A stretch of DNA of 64,000 nucleotides. It comes from Euryodendron excelsum (taxonomy: Eukaryota; Streptophyta; Magnoliopsida; Ericales; Pentaphylacaceae). Made by a program: the position numbers and the translations under genes. The stretch spans positions 4,051,001 through 4,115,000 of the forward strand of contig CM065396.1 of NCBI GenBank assembly GCA_033060915.1, in the 5' to 3' direction. The notes under the pieces are model-generated. The model did not search any database. It saw only the letters and a program-made list of their open reading frames with translations, and was not told the origin of the DNA. Shown piece by piece: positions 23,306-37,243 of the stretch (positions within the stretch are counted from its first letter, which is position 1; the number at the start of each line of letters is the position of its first letter).

Positions 23306-24469
23306 TTGGAAGATGGTTTCGAAAGGTGGTTTTATGCATTTTGAAAAGAGTTTTGGAAAACAAATCATGTCATGCAAAGGACTTTGGTAGACAATCCTTT
23401 TGAAGATCATTTCCAATGAAAATTTGACTCTAGCCAAGAATATGGTTTATATGGTTGGTGCTTGAAAACCATTCCAAAGAAGGTTTTCTTAGGGCCATTA
23501 TAACATTTCTCTTGGCAAGAGTATGGGTTTCAAGAATCAACACAATGATGATAACCTTCGAAAAATAATTTTTAATGTAAAAATGGGGAGAATGAATCTT
23601 TGAAAACCTTTTTTAGAGGAAACCATTCCAACAAGATAGGGTTCCTACGGCCAACGTAAAGGGAGACCACTCAAGAGAGCGTTCTATGGGGCTATTCCAA
23701 CCACTAAACTTGTGAGAATGGAAACTTTAGGAATCAAAGAGTTTGAAGTCCACTTGTGTGCAAGAATAAAAAGAGAAGAGAACCATTCTAACAAGTTGTA
23801 ATGCAATGATGCAAAAGTGTGAGTTAGGGGGTTAATGGGGGATTTTCTAAGACATGATTTCTAAGGTCTCATTCTAAACTTCAAGGGACCAACCCTTAGA
23901 ACTCTTTTTGAAAGGAATATGGAGCTTGAAAGTGGCATGGAAATAACATAATGCAAGCTTTGTAGAACATGGTTATAAACATGAAATGAAGCCAAGCACA
24001 CAAGACATGATCAAGATAGTAAAATTCAAGGGGGTTATGAACACATACAAGGATTTAGGCTACACCACATAATCAAGGGGCTCCTAGGCCATACTATCTT
24101 AAAGTAGGCTAGTGAGAGATCCCCTTACACAGTGGCTCCCACTAACTTTCCTTTAGGCATGAATTAAGAGCCCTCTTGCTTTAAGCATGCAAGAAGGGAG
24201 GGGTTAGAAGATGGGGATTAAAATAGAGAATAGTCTAAATAGGCTAGAAGGGAGAAGAGAGGAGTGGGGGAAGACAAAAATGTAAAAGGAATACCACCTT
24301 TTGCCTTCAATACACTAGCAATCTTCTACGGATGCTTGGACTTGAGTTAAGATGCCTTCAAGTTGCTTGAGGGGCTGGAAGGTGGAGTTCTATGGTGTGT
24401 AGGGCTATGTAGGTGAAGTATATGGGTTAGGGGGAGGTGAAATCTAACCTAAGTGTTGGAGGAGTGGGA

Positions 24470-24477
24470 TGTATATA
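24470..24477 (-). promoter_or_regulatory. Possible TATA box of solo LTR F (TATATACA)
   Basis: TATATACA on the minus strand occupies the place corresponding to the TATA boxes of the other giant LTRs, next to the segment of text equivalent to their GC-rich dyads, which is not conserved here. Confidence 0.45.
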
Positions 24478-26333
24478 GAGATTTGAGGTTCTGGAGCAGT
24501 TTCAGCAGAGCTTTGCATCAATTTTTGGTTCTGAAATATGCAAAGGGGGATGCTAGTAGTTATAGGCAACCTGGGAGAGGCTTGGCACATGTAGCACATG
24601 CGCCAATGTTGTTCCATTGCCAGAATGCCATGTGGCACCCATTATACTGGCTAAATCCAGATAGTTGATCGAATTGTGGTCGATTTGATCAAAATTTAGG
24701 CCCATGTGGCATACGCTCCATCATCGAGAGTGTTCATTTAAACTTTGCCTTGGTAATTGAGCCAACCGGGAAGGTTTCAGAGGAATCGGTTGCACCCACG
24801 GTGTTCTCCTAGGGTTTCTTGTGAACTTTTGTGTTTTTAAAAAGTTTGAATGGTGTTCAGAAGTGTGAGATATCATCTCAGCTCAGGAAATGTACATGAA
24901 ATTGCATCTTTGCGGAGCGTCTGTGATATGCTCTGTAAGGGTTCGAAAGTAGCTGTTTTTGTGCGGTGTGATTGAGGCCTTCGGGAAGCGATCTCTCCGA
25001 TTGGACCATACTGATGGAAAGTACTCTGGAAATACTTCCCTAATTTACGCATTTCTCAAGTCGTTTGATGGTGTGTTATAATTAGGGAGTTGGGGAAAAA
25101 GTTAATCTCGGCGGAGCTCTATGATACGCTCCAGGGGTTACTAAAAGTGACATTGTTCGAGCCATATGATGAAGGGCTTTGGGACGCGAGCTCTCCGATC
25201 GAGCCGTATTGATGGAAAGATCTATGAATGAAATTTCTAGAATTCCCTGGTTTACGCATTTCTCAAGTCATTTGACGGTGCGTTATAACCAGGGAATCAA
25301 GAGAAAATGCAGTTTTGGCAAAGCATCAGCAAGATGCTCCGGGAAACTTTTATTAAGTCGGGGGTGCTTAGTGTCGTAAGGTCCTCCTTAGGTTAAACAA
25401 GGGTGTGTGACGGGACCCGCCATTCAATAACCTAGGACTAGTGTTGTTTTGGGGTGCACTCAGGTTGTTAGGGGCAAAATGATCATTTTGGCTGGTTTCG
25501 GTTGAAAATGGTCAGGAATGAATCAGATTGTTATGTTAAGCGCGCCGGGTCATTCAAGGATGGTTTCGGGAGAGTCATTTACCATTCGGTGGGGTTTGTG
25601 CAATGCTGGGGCGTTCAGGGGCAAAATGGTCATTTTGATCGAAATTAGCCAGAATGGGACCGAAATTGGACCGGATGGCGTGTGGAGTACGCCTAAGAGT
25701 TTAGTGACAACTTGGAAGGGTGGACTTACCATTTTGAGGGATTTTAAACTTTCTCAAAACGTGCCTGGAGGCCCAAAAGGTAGGTTTGGTCATTTTTCAT
25801 TGAGTCGGGCTAGCAGGCGCCAGTAATGACCTAGGTGTTGGTTCCTGAGACCGCCCGGTCTCGAAAAACTACCTATGCAGTATTGGTCCTGGGACTGCCT
25901 GGTCTCAGAGAGCTACCTGTAGGGTGGTGTTGGTTCCTGAGAATGCCTGGTCTCAGAAAGCTACCTGTGAGGGTGGTATTGGTCTCCGAGAATGCCCGGT
26001 CTCGGAGAACTACCGAATGACGGACATTCTACATTGACGGGCTAGCAGGCGCCAGAAGTGAACCGTCTAAAATTTGATAAGGAGTTAGTCCCCGAGATCG
26101 CCCGATCTTGGGAAGTTACCTGGATGGCGTTGGTTTCCAAGACCGCTCGGTCTTGGAAAGCTGCCAGGAATGATGTTTATGGCTTTATTTGGGCTTTGTG
26201 GGCTCGGGAAGCGACTAGTTGACTGGATTGGAGTTTGAAAGACCCGTCTTGGGCATGTGTTGAGATGTTTGAAAACCGAGTCCAGTAGGGTCGGAGATTG
26301 CCGAGTAGGCAAAGATGGGGTGCTTGCAGTTAT

Positions 26334-28238
26334 CATTGAAGTCGCTAAGTTTATTGATCTATAAACAATCTCACTCTTCTGTGAATAAAAATCATAAACA
26401 TTGCATGCACATGTCTAATAATTATATTAGAATTAAGACTATAAGCACTCATAATAATCATAAGACATTAATTGTTTTATATAAGTAGTATAAAAATAAT
26501 TACCTTAATATGGTCCTATTTACTACATACAAAGTGTACTGGTACAAAAAAGTTAGAACTATACCTTTCCCTATATTCAAGACACAACTATTAAAATTTT
26601 ATGTTACAGTCCTACCGATAGTGTGTCTAGTTCCATCTAAGGCTGTAAACAATAAACTTATATTCTACAAGAACTGATGATCTAATATTTTGTGTGTAAG
26701 CCATACTCTACATACCAGATCATCTACTATATATAATAAGAGACGCACATTCACAATCATTAAATAAATAGTGCAAGGTAAAGATTGCTCACATAGATTT
26801 TCATTAGAATGAAATAATTAACTTGTTAATAAATACTAAAATCATTACACAAAGCATGTCTTTTAGTATAAATGCCTAATAGCTACTGTGTAGGCCTCGT
26901 CACATCTACTCACTTTACGAGTTACTAACTTGATGAATACGAGTACCACTACGCCACGACTATGGTTTTTCATCAATGGGCATGACACCAACTTGCTGTC
27001 TGTACCCCAAATCCTAAAATCCAACTCACACAAAATCAAAACACATGCCTTCGACCATACTACATATGCACCATACAAGCCACATCACATTATATACACC
27101 ATCCATACCACACCACACACTCACATAACGTTATCCAATCCATTACCACATATTCTAATTTCGCATTTGCAATCACTAGCCAATATCCTTCCATCATACC
27201 CATTACCTCCAATAATCATCTTTCCAATACTTTTAACTCATTCTTGATTTAACAATTCATCCAATAATAACATTGTCAATATCAAAGTATATTCATAATG
27301 TTTCATTTTCCACATTATAAATCATGTAATTAACAATACTACTTTCATTTCATGCATTACCGTCAAATAACTTGAGTACATAAGCTTAAAATTTCATATA
27401 ACATCTCCATCATTTCATTTCTATTTATTTCTAAATCATAAACATATATAAAACTATACAATTTTCACATCGACATTTCATCAAACAACTCGAGTACACC
27501 TATTTTGACATCTCATGTACCAATGTATTTAGAATTTTCACTTTCTTTGTAACCCTCAAAACACTTTAGCATGTAATATGTCAAACCACTTTAATTTTCA
27601 TATTACAAATTCACAAATCTCAAGCAATCTTGCTACTCAATTATAACAACACTAGGCATGCATTATAAAACAACCAAGTTGTTAAACTATTAAGTTTGTC
27701 ATTATCTCACCATAAATATTCACTCGAAGTAATCTTTTTAGCATATCAATCGATTTTAAAATCTCTAGCATAGCTCATGCCCCAAAATTATCGAATACAG
27801 TTGTTCCCATGTCATATAGTGTATATAATTCAAGAAAACACTTATATTCACATTTTCTCAAACACCTAGAGCACACAATTTGTATTTACATTTTCAACAT
27901 TAAAACCTTTCATATTTTCATCAAAATAGTTCCTAACACATCTTTATCAATAAAAAAACACATAACATAAAATCAATGTACTCTTTCAAGTAAACCTCTT
28001 ATGTTAAACTCATCAAATACAAACACAAAATTTGGGTTTTAAGATTTAACACCATTTAAGCATGATTTTCAAGTAATAAACATGTAGAAGCAAGGAAACT
28101 TATTAATGATTAACAAGCCTAGTGAATCCCCTACCTTAAGAGAAAAGAATGCTCCAAAATGAAAATCAACTAAAATGAAGATTTGAAACCATAGAGTTGA
28201 AGATCTCATTGAGTTGAATAAGTTTCTCTCTTAGACTT
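26334..28238. other. AT-rich unclassified DNA between F and LTR C
   Basis: No gene supported. The first several hundred bases read on from the copia-type LTR interrupted by F. 27000-28200 is rich in CAC/CAT and AAA words without clear repeats. Open frames of 71 and 105 codons on opposite strands near 26863-27247 overlap each other and show no domain. Confidence 0.45.
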
Positions 28239-28577
28239 TGTAAGCACTCCATTTTTGCTCGCTCGGCAATTTTCGGTCAAAAATGTTCCTCTAGTAAAAC
28301 GTCACAACACAATCAAGCCCCAATTGGCTTTTCTAAGCTCAATTCAATCTTTCGAGGCCAAAGTAGTCGCTTTGGGCCCAAAAGGCCTAACTAAAGCCAA
28401 AATAACCAAAATGTCTCTAGGCATTCCAAGCAGCCTTTCAAGATCGGGCAGTCTCCAAAACCAATCGCCAATATTGTCGAAGTGATGGAAACACTCACAA
28501 ACCTTAGACGGTTCACTTCCAATGCTTACTAGCCCTCCGATGTAGAATATCCGTAATACCCATTGGCATCAGGCAGC
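28239..28577 (+). repeat. Giant-LTR fragment C, left part
   Basis: Starts TGTAAGCACTCCATTTTTGC, the element-sense start of these LTRs, and continues with the GGCCCAAAAGGCC region and AGATCGGGCAGTCTCC, as in other copies. It is broken at 28577 by LTR A in the opposite sense and resumes at 39261 with ACTTCCCGGGATTGG. Confidence 0.78.
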
Positions 28578-30406
28578 TGTCGCGCCCAGATTTTTTGCAG
28601 TCGAGGAATACAAACATAAGCGAGAAAAATGCTGTACTTTCTCATTAGAACTCACCCTCCTAGAAGAATAAGTGCGACTAACTTTGAATTGAAAATTGAT
28701 TTGAATAAACGGCTCTTGAAAAAAGATTTGGAGTCGCCACCTAACTTGATTAAGGTGAGTTAGGTCACCTAAAAACTAAGAATAATTTGAAAACTACACT
28801 TAGGGTTTTTGAAAAAGGATTTTAAAAATACCACCTCAAGAGAGGGTTTTTAAGAAAAACAGGTTGTTTGGTAACCTTTTGAAAATATTTAGCCCTTTTT
28901 AAAAAATAACTCTGTTTGGTCTTTGAAATCAGTGATTCTAGGTTCGGAGGTTGGTTATGTGTAGGGAAGACGTACTAAGTCATCACCCTACCCCGCCCTT
29001 TCGGTACCTACATGTCAATCTACCCTAGATTCACCTATGAGAGTCTTTAACTAACGAATGGTTTAATCCTATCCACTTTGAAAAACAATGTTTAGAAAAA
29101 CATGATGCATGATATGCAAGTACAAGAAAAAAGAGTTGATTTGGAAATATATTTAAAAAGAAGAATTTGATTTGATTTTAGAAGAGAGATTTGAAAGGAT
29201 AGATTTAAAATTGGAAAGTTTGAAAAATTAGAAATAGAATTTTGGAAATAGAAATTTGGAATTGAAAATTTGAAAATAGATTGGAGATTTGAAAAGATTG
29301 TGGAATTTGAGATTTGGAAAATGTGGAGGAATTTGAAATTTTAAAGAAGTTGTAGAATTGGAAGTTTCAAAAATGTTGTAGAAATTGAGATTGGAAAAAT
29401 GTTGTGACCGCACCCATGAGGGTTGCCTACGTATCATTTTGGAGGAATTAGGTCAGTCGTAGTTCGAACAAGAGTCTGATTGAAAATAGAATGTTTGATT
29501 TGAAAAAGGAGTTGAATTGGAATTTGGATTTGACTTGAACTTAGAATAGAATATTGAAGATTGGAATTTTGAATTTTGAAATTGAAATGGTTGAATTTTG
29601 ATTTGGAAAGATAGAACTTGGAAGAAAGATTTTGACTTATTTTAGAAAGATGAAGGTTTAGGAAATCTAGACTTAGGAAAGATGGGATTTTAGGAAAGGA
29701 CTTGAGATTAAGAAAGATTGGATTCGAACGTTGGACGTTGAAGATTGGAAGAAGATTGGATTGAATTTAGGAAAGATTCGAATTAGGAAAGGTCCGATTT
29801 AGGAAAGTTTCGAATTAGGAAAGTTTTGAGTTAGGAAAGTTTGACCTTAGGAAAGTTTTGGAATTAGGAAAGTTTCATTTTAAGAAAGTTTTGAATTAAG
29901 AAAATTTTTGGAATTTGGAATGTTTTGAAATAGGGAAGTTTTGAAAGCTGGAAAGTTTAGAGAACAAGGAAGTTTTGAAAATAAGAAAGTTTTGAGTTTA
30001 GAAAGTTTTAAATTTTGGAAGGATTTGAAATTTAGAAAGTTTAAGATTTAGAAAGTTTGGAAGTTTAGAAAATCTTGAGATTAGGAAATGTTTGAATTTG
30101 GGAAAGGTTTGAAAACTTAGATTTGGAAAGTTAAGATTTGGAAAGAGGTAGAATTAGGAAAGATGTGGAAGTTGAGTTTTAAAATGTAGGAAAGATTTTT
30201 ATGTTCAAGTTTTGAAAACTTAGGATTTAGAAAAGTAGAAGATTAGGAAGGATTTGAATTAGGAAAGATTTGGATTTAGAAGGATTGAGACTCCTATTTC
30301 CAAAAGCAAAGGTTGGATTTTGTTTCTAAAAGAGAAAGTTCGATTTTGTTTTTAAAAATGGAGGATTGGATCTAGTTTCCTAAACGGAAAGATTGTATTT
30401 GGTGTC
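28578..30406 (-). repeat. Giant LTR A, left part (split by solo LTR B)
   Basis: Begins TGTCGCGCCCAG and follows the LTR1 module order (edge, GCCTACGTATCATTTTGGAGG block, C-poor tract) until B enters at 30407. 30402-30406 (GTGTC) is the left target duplication of B. The flanks of A itself are GCAGC (28573-28577) and ACAAC (39261-39265), a probable target duplication with two G-to-A changes, so A looks like a solo LTR inside C. Confidence 0.85.
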
Positions 30407-33400
30407 TATCGGGCCTAGATTTTTCGCACTCCAGGAATACTCACACAAGTGGGAAAAATGCTGTACTCTCTCTTTAGAACTCACCCTCCAAGAAGAATGA
30501 GTGCGACTAGGTTTGAATTGAAAATCGATTTGAAATAAGGGCTTTTGAAAAATATTCGAAGTCGCCACCTAACTTGATTAAGTTGAGTTAGGTCACCTAA
30601 AAACTAAGAATAATCCGAAGACTACACTTAGGGTTTTTGAAAAACGATTTTGAAAATATCTCCTTAAGAGAGGGTTTTTACGAAAAATAGGTTGTTTGAC
30701 AACCTTTGGAAAATATTTAGCCTTTTTTGAAAAATAACTCCTTTTTGGTCTTTGAAAACAGCGATTCTAGGTTCGGAGGTTGGTTACGTGTAGGGAAGAC
30801 GCACTAAGCTATCACCCTACCCCGCCCTTTCGGTACCTACATGTCAATTTACCCTAGATTCACCTATGAGAACCTCCAACTAACTATTGGCCAATCCTAT
30901 CCACTTTGAAAAACAATGCTTGAAAAGAAACTAACATGATGCATGATATGCAAGTGCAAGTTAAGAGAATTGAAAAGTAAATTTGGAAAGAGATTGATTT
31001 GATTTGAAAATAGATTTGAAGAGATGGAATTGAAATTGGAAAGTTTAAAAAATTGGAAATAGAAATTTGAAATTGGAATTTTGAAAATAGATTGGAATTT
31101 GAGATTTGAAAAATATGGAGACTGCACCCATGAGGGTGGAATTAAAAGTTTGAAAAGTATTGTGACCGCACCTATGAAGGTTGTCTACGTATCCCTTTGG
31201 GGGAATCAAGTCAGTCGTAGTTCGGACAAGAGTCCGATTAAAAATAGAAGAGTTGATTTGAAGAAGGAGATTGAATTGGAAATTGGATTGGAAGATTTGA
31301 AAAGATTTGATTTTGAAAGACTTGGTTTTGGAAAGATGGAGATTTAGGAAACCTAGACTTAGGAAAGATAGGGGACCTAGGAAAGACTTGAGATTTAGAA
31401 AGATTTGACTCAAATATTGGACTTGGAAGATTTGGAAAGATTGGATTTTAGGAAATGTTCGAATTCGGAAATGTCCGATTTAGGAAAGCTTTGAATTAGG
31501 AAAGTTTCAATTTTGGAAAGCTTCGGATTAGGAAAATTTCAACTTAGGAAAGTTTTGGATTAAGAAAGTTTCGAATTTAGAAGGATTTCAAAATAGGAAA
31601 GGTTTTCAAATTAGGAAAGTTTCCAAATTAGGAAAGTTTTGAAATAGGAAAGTGTTGAACTTAGAAATGTTTTGAATTAGGAAAAGTTTAGTTTAAGAAA
31701 GGTTTAGAATTTGGAAAGTTTCAAGTTAAGAAAGTTTTGAAATTGGGAAAGTTTCAAAATTAGGAAAGTTTAACTTTGGAAAGTTTCGAATTAGGAAAGT
31801 TTTCAAATTAAGAAATTTTTTGAAATAGGGAAGTTTTGAAAATTGGAAAGTTTAGAATTTTGGAAAGGTTTGAAAAAGGGAAGTTTCCAATTTAGGAAAT
31901 ATTTGAACTAAGAAAGTTTTGAGTTTAGAAAAGTGTTAGATTTGGAAAGATGTTGAAGTTTTGGAAAGTTTAAAATTTGGAAAGATTTAGGTTTAGAAAG
32001 ATTTAACTTGAGAAAGTTTCAAATTTAGAAAGTTTTGAATTTGGAAAGATTTGAAATTTAGAAAGTGTAAGATTTAGAAAGTTTTAGAATTTTAGAAAAT
32101 CTTGAGATTAGAAAAGGTTTGAGTTTAGGAAGAGTTTGAAAACTTAGGTTTGAAAAGTTAAGATTTGAAAAGAGGGTAGAATTAGGAAATGGTTGAATTA
32201 GGAAAGATTTGAAAGTTGAGTTTTAAAATTTAGGAAATATTTTTATGTTCAAGTTTTGGAAACTTAGGATTTAGGAAAGTGAAAGATTAGGAAGGAGTCG
32301 AATTAAGAAAGAGTTGGATTAGGAAAGGATTGGATTTTGTTTTGAAAAGAGAAGGTTTGATTTTGTTTCTAAAAACGGAGGATATGATCTAGTTTCTTAA
32401 ATGGGAATATTTGATTTGGTTTCCTAAAGGGTAGATAGGATTTGGTAAGGATTTGGAAAGGGAGATTCTAGAAACCCTAGATTTGGAAAATTATAGTTTC
32501 GACGTAGAAAATAGGTTTTGGAAACATGTATAGTTTGGATGTGAAAACAAGAGGTTTTGGAAACCTAGGTTTGGGGCAAAGTTTGAAAAACCACGTTTTT
32601 GGAAAGAAAATTAGGGTTTCCTAATTGTGGGTTCTAGGGCTTGACTTGGGCTCTAAAGAGAGAGGATTTTTGGAAAGTGCGTTTTTGAAAACGAAAGTTT
32701 TTTAGAAGAGAATGCTAGGGAGGAGTTTTTGGAAAGTAAATTTGAAGATAGAGTTTTTGGAAAAAGATTTTAAAGAGGAGTTTTTGGAAAGCATGTTTTT
32801 GGAAACGAAGATCTTAGAAGGAAAATCCTAGAGGGGAATTTCTAAAAGGAAGATTTTGAAAAGAGAGTTTTTGGAAAGATTTTTAGAGAGAGTTTTTCTA
32901 GGAAGGTTTTTGGTAGAAGATTGTTGAAGAGAGTTTTTGGAAAGATTTTTGGGGAACGTTTTTAGAAAGTGGATTTTGGGGAGAGGATTTTGGAAAGGAG
33001 TTGAAAAAGGGAGTTTTGAAAAATAGATTTTGGAAGGGAGTTTTTGAAAACAATTTTGGAGAGGAGAGTTTTTAGGAAAGTATGTTAAAAAAGAGATTTT
33101 TAGGAAGAAAGACTTTTTGAAAAGAGAGTTTTTAGAAGGTGTAAAAACATCTCACTTTCCTAAAGCAATTCTAACCATAAGAGGGCTAGAACCACTTTAA
33201 GAAAGCAGTTTTGAAAACAACAAGATTTGAAAATATGGACCGTATTGGTCACTTTAAATGTAACACTTTCCTAAAGCAATCCTAGCCATGGAAAAGCTAG
33301 AATCACCCTAGGATTGTGATTTTGAAAACATGTTTTGAAAAAGAAATTTTGATGCAATTTTGAAAACAAGTTTGAAAACGATTTGAAAAACAACTTTGAA

Positions 33401-34033
33401 AACGGTTTTTGGAAGATGCAAGATCATGATATGCACAATGCAATTTTGGGGTCGTGAACATACAAGGTTAAGGCTTCACCACATAATCAAGGGGGCCGAA
33501 CCCACGTGGTCTCTGGTCAGACTAAAAGAAAGCCCCCAACACGGTGACTCTCCAATAGTCCAATCCTACACATGGACCCGGAATCCCCTTGTTTCAAGCA
33601 TGTAAAGAAAGGGGGGGAAAGAGATGGGGGATTAAAATAGAGAAAACCCAAGTGGGTTAGGAGAGAGAAGAGAGAAGGGGGGAAGTGCGGAAATTTAAAT
33701 AGGGAGCCTACCGTATATCTTGTTATTTTGCGTGCCTTGCTTTCTTCGGTCTTCGATCTTTGTCTTTATCTTCGTCTTCAATCTTCAAGAGTTGTCTTCA
33801 AGCTTCAAACTTCAGATTACAACTCTTCAAGTCTTCGAAGGAGGGTTGAAGGTTAGTGTATGAGCGTATGGGGGTGTGTATGAGTGTATAGGAGGCTAAG
33901 GTTTGTGTATGGTGGCTAGGGTTTGGAATAACCTAAGGAAGCTAGGGTTTTGGAGGTGCTCAAGCTCTGTATATCGAAATATATGATTTTTAGGTTGAAT
34001 TTGCGGATCCTTTTCACGTTGAAAGAGGCTCTG

Positions 34034-34041
34034 TATTTATA
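34034..34041 (-). promoter_or_regulatory. Probable TATA box of B (TATAAATA)
   Basis: TATAAATA on the minus strand, beside the dyad cluster at 34056-34158, at the same place as in LTR1, LTR2 and A. Confidence 0.6.
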
Positions 34042-34954
34042 GAGGTTGGACAACACTGGTGCCTATTGCAGTGGCGCCAGGCCAAAGTTTACACTGGCGC
34101 CACTAGGAGTGGCACAAGGCCATTTTTTGGCTTGGCGCCACTACTAGTGGCACCAGCCATTTAGGAAATGTTTAAGGTTGGCAAACAACGTATCTTTGAC
34201 TAGATTTGGGCCCCTGTACTAGTGACTACCATGCAATTTTTAGCCTGGCTTCACTAGGAGTGGCTCTGGAAAGTTCGGGAATGATTTAAAGGAGCCGGGA
34301 ATGACCCGAAAGGCCGAAAAGGAGCAGGAACACTTAGAATAGTGTCCTGGAGGTATTTGACTTGAAAAGTGAGGATAAGATGTGTCGAAAAGGTTGACTG
34401 GGCCTTTAGGGGCAAAATGGTCAATCGGACCGGGAAACTGCCGGGACAGACTCGGACTGTCTCGAAAGAAGACTTGGGATTTGAAAACATTGTTTAGAAT
34501 GTTCCCAGAGGTTGCCGGTTTGATTTCCAGAGCCGGCGTGGTCGGAAAAGGTAACCAGCCCTCTAGGGGCAAAATAGTCATTTCGCACTGGGTTGGCTGG
34601 AACTGACTCAGAATGATCCGGAAAGATAAAGGAAGGTTGAGAGTACTATAAAAAGCAATCTCAGAGGGTTACCGGTTTGATACCCAGAGCAGGTGTGGTT
34701 CCCGGGGCATTCGGATGCCTAGGGGCAAAATGGTCATCTTGACCGAAAAGTCTCGGAAAAGGTCCAAAAGGCCAGTTTGGTTATTTTTCACCAAAGTGGG
34801 CTAACAGGCACTGGTGTTGACCTGGGTTTTGAGTGTTTCTGCCACTCTAATGCCAGTCGTCGTGACACATGGGTTTGTTGCCAATTCCCTATATTGACCT
34901 ATTTGTGAGTATTTCCGCTACTCTAACGGTTTTGTGAGTATTTTCGCTACTCGG

Positions 34955-35400
34955 ACCGTCTCGAGGAATAACCTGTCTTGAGAGAGGGATTGGAAAGGGG
35001 TCTAACCGCCTTCAAAAAGACGTGCCTGGATTGGAACCGTCTCGAAAAATAAACTGTCTCGAGAGAGGGATTGGAAATAGGTCTTATCGTCTTCGAAAAG
35101 ACGTGCCTGGGTTGGAATGGTCTCCGAGGAATAAACTGTCTCAAGAGTGGGATTGGAAAAAGGACTTATCATCTTTAAAAAGACGTGCCTGGGTTGGAAC
35201 GTCTTGAGGAATAAACTGTCTCGAGAGAGGGATTGGAAAGGGGACTTATCGTCTCCGAAGAGACGCGCCTAGAGTGGAACCGTCTCGAGGAATAAACTGT
35301 CTCGAGAGAGTGATTGGAAAGGGGACTTATCGTCTCCGAAAAGACGTGCCTGGAGTGGAACCATCTCGAGGAATAAACTGTCTCAAGAGTGGGATTGGAA
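34955..35400. repeat. 81-bp-type minisatellite in LTR B
   Basis: About six units combining CCGTCTCGAGGAATAAACTG, TCTCGAGAGAGGGATTGG and CTTATCGTCTCCGAAAAGAC. It is the 48-bp repeat of LTR1 enlarged by a segment of about 33 bases containing two CTCGAG-like sites. Confidence 0.88.
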
Positions 35401-37235
35401 TCGAAAAGGAAAGGACAATGCCCCTAAGGGCATTTTGGTCATTTTGCCTCTATTTGGGCCTGACAGGCCCGCGAAGCGATGGACAGATGGGATTTGGACC
35501 TAGAGAATTGGTTTCGATAGGAATATGCCCACAATGACTTGAACACAAGTCTGGACAGAGTGTAGACTGCCGAGCGGTCAAAAATGGGGTGCTTACAGTG
35601 TCTTAAAAGGGAGATTTGATTTGACAAGGATTTAGAAAGGGAAGTTTTAAAAATCCTAGATTTGGAAAATTATAGTTTTGATGTAAAAAAGAGGTTTTGG
35701 AAATGTGTATAGTTTTGATGTGAAAACAAGAGGTTTTGGAAACCTAAATTTGGGGAAAAGTTTGAAAACCATGTTTTTTGGGAAGAAAATTAGGGTTTCC
35801 TAATTGTTAGCTCTAGGGCTTGACTTGGGCTCTAAGGAAAGAGTTTTTGAAAAGTGCGTTTTTAGAAACAAAGGCTTTTAGAAGCGAATCCTAGAGAGGA
35901 GTCTTTGGAAAGTGTGTTTTTGGAAATGAAGATTTTAGAAGGAAAATCCTAGAAGGGAGTTTCTAGAAGGAAGATTTTGGGAAGAGAGTTTTTGGAAAGA
36001 TTTTTGGTAGAAGATTGTTGGAGAGAGTTTTTGGAAAGATTTTCAGGGAGCGTTCTTAGAAGGTGAATTTTGAGGAGAGAGAGTTTTTGGAAAGAGATCC
36101 TAGTAAGGAGTTTTTTAGAAAGAGGTTTTTAAGAAAGAGATTTAGGAAGAGGTTTTTCTAAGAAGGAAACCTAGGGAACGTTTTTGGAAAGTAGACCTTG
36201 AAGAGAACGTTTTGTAAAGGAGTTTAAAAAGAGAAGTTTTGGAATTAGATTTTTGGGGAGAGTTTTTGAAAACAACTTTGGAAAGAAGAGTTTTTGGGAA
36301 GCATGTTGAAAAAGAGGGTGTTAGAAAAAGAGACTTTTGAAAAGAGAGTTTTTAGAAGGTGTAAAAACATCTCACTTTCCTAAAGCAATTCTAACCATAA
36401 GAGGGCTAGGACCACTTTAGGAAAGCGGTTTTGAAAATAACAAGATTTGAAAATATGGACCATATTGGTCACTTTGAATGTAACACTTTTCCAAAGCAAC
36501 CCTAGCCATGGAAAAGCTAGAATCACCCTAGGATTGTGATTTTGAAAACATGTTTTGAAAAAAGAGATTTTGATGCAATTTTGAAAACAAGTTTAATGCA
36601 AGCTTTGAAAACAAGTTTGAAAACGGTTTTTGGAAGATGCAAGATCATGATATGCACAATGCAAATTTGGGGTCGTGAACATACAAGGTTAAGGCTTCAG
36701 CACATAATCAAGGGGGCCGAACCCATGTGGTCTCCGGTTAGCCTAAAGGAAAGCCACCAACATGGTGACCCTCCGATAGTCTAATCCTACACATGGATCG
36801 AGAGTCCCCTTGTTTCAAGCATGCAAAGAAAGGGGGGGAAAGAGATGGGAGATTAAAATAGAGAAAACCCAAGTGGGTTAGGAGAGAGAAGAGAGGAGGG
36901 GGGGGGGGGAGCGTAGAAATTTAAATAGAAAACCTACCCTGTATCTTGTTTATTTTGCGGGCCTTGCTTTCTTTGGTCTTCGTCTTGATCTTCGTCTTCA
37001 ATCCTTAAGAGTTGTCTTCAATCTTCAAACTTTAGATTGTAGCTCTTTAAGTCTTCAAAGGAGGGTTAAAGGCTAATGTGTATGAGTGTATAGGGATGTG
37101 TATGAGTGTATGTAAGGCTAGGGTTTGGGAAAACCTAAGGAAGCTAGGGTTTAGGGAGTGTACGAGCTTTGTATATTGAAATATATGATTTTTAGATTGA
37201 GTTTGTGGACCTCTTTCACGCTGGAAGAGGCTCTG

Positions 37236-37243
37236 TATTTATA
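37236..37243 (-). promoter_or_regulatory. Probable TATA box of A (TATAAATA)
   Basis: TATAAATA on the minus strand next to the GGCGCCACT-type cluster at about 37256-37346. Confidence 0.6.

Larger units (their letters stand above)
21670..26328 (-). mobile_element. Solo giant LTR F, 4659 bp (family 2), TSD GTTAT
   Basis: Begins TGTCGCGCTCCG and ends GGGGTGCTTGCA on the plus strand (element sense TGCAAGCACCCC to GAGCGCGACA). GTTAT flanks both sides, at 21665-21669 and 26329-26333. There is no internal region, so it is a solo LTR left by LTR-LTR recombination. Its edges and the block around GCCTACGTATCTCATTTGG resemble the 1209-6296 LTR, but the middle differs: it holds a GGTTAACCTAGGGTT array and different dyads near the promoter. 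I call it family 2. Parts of D, K and I match it. Confidence 0.9.
30407..35597 (-). mobile_element. Solo giant LTR B, 5191 bp, nested in A, TSD GTGTC
   Basis: Begins TATCGGGCCTAG (TG changed to TA) and ends GGGGTGCTTACA. GTGTC lies at 30402-30406 and 35598-35602. Removing B and one GTGTC restores a continuous A sequence matching LTR1 near 3130-3160. All LTR modules are present and there is no internal region, so B is a solo LTR younger than A. Confidence 0.93.
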
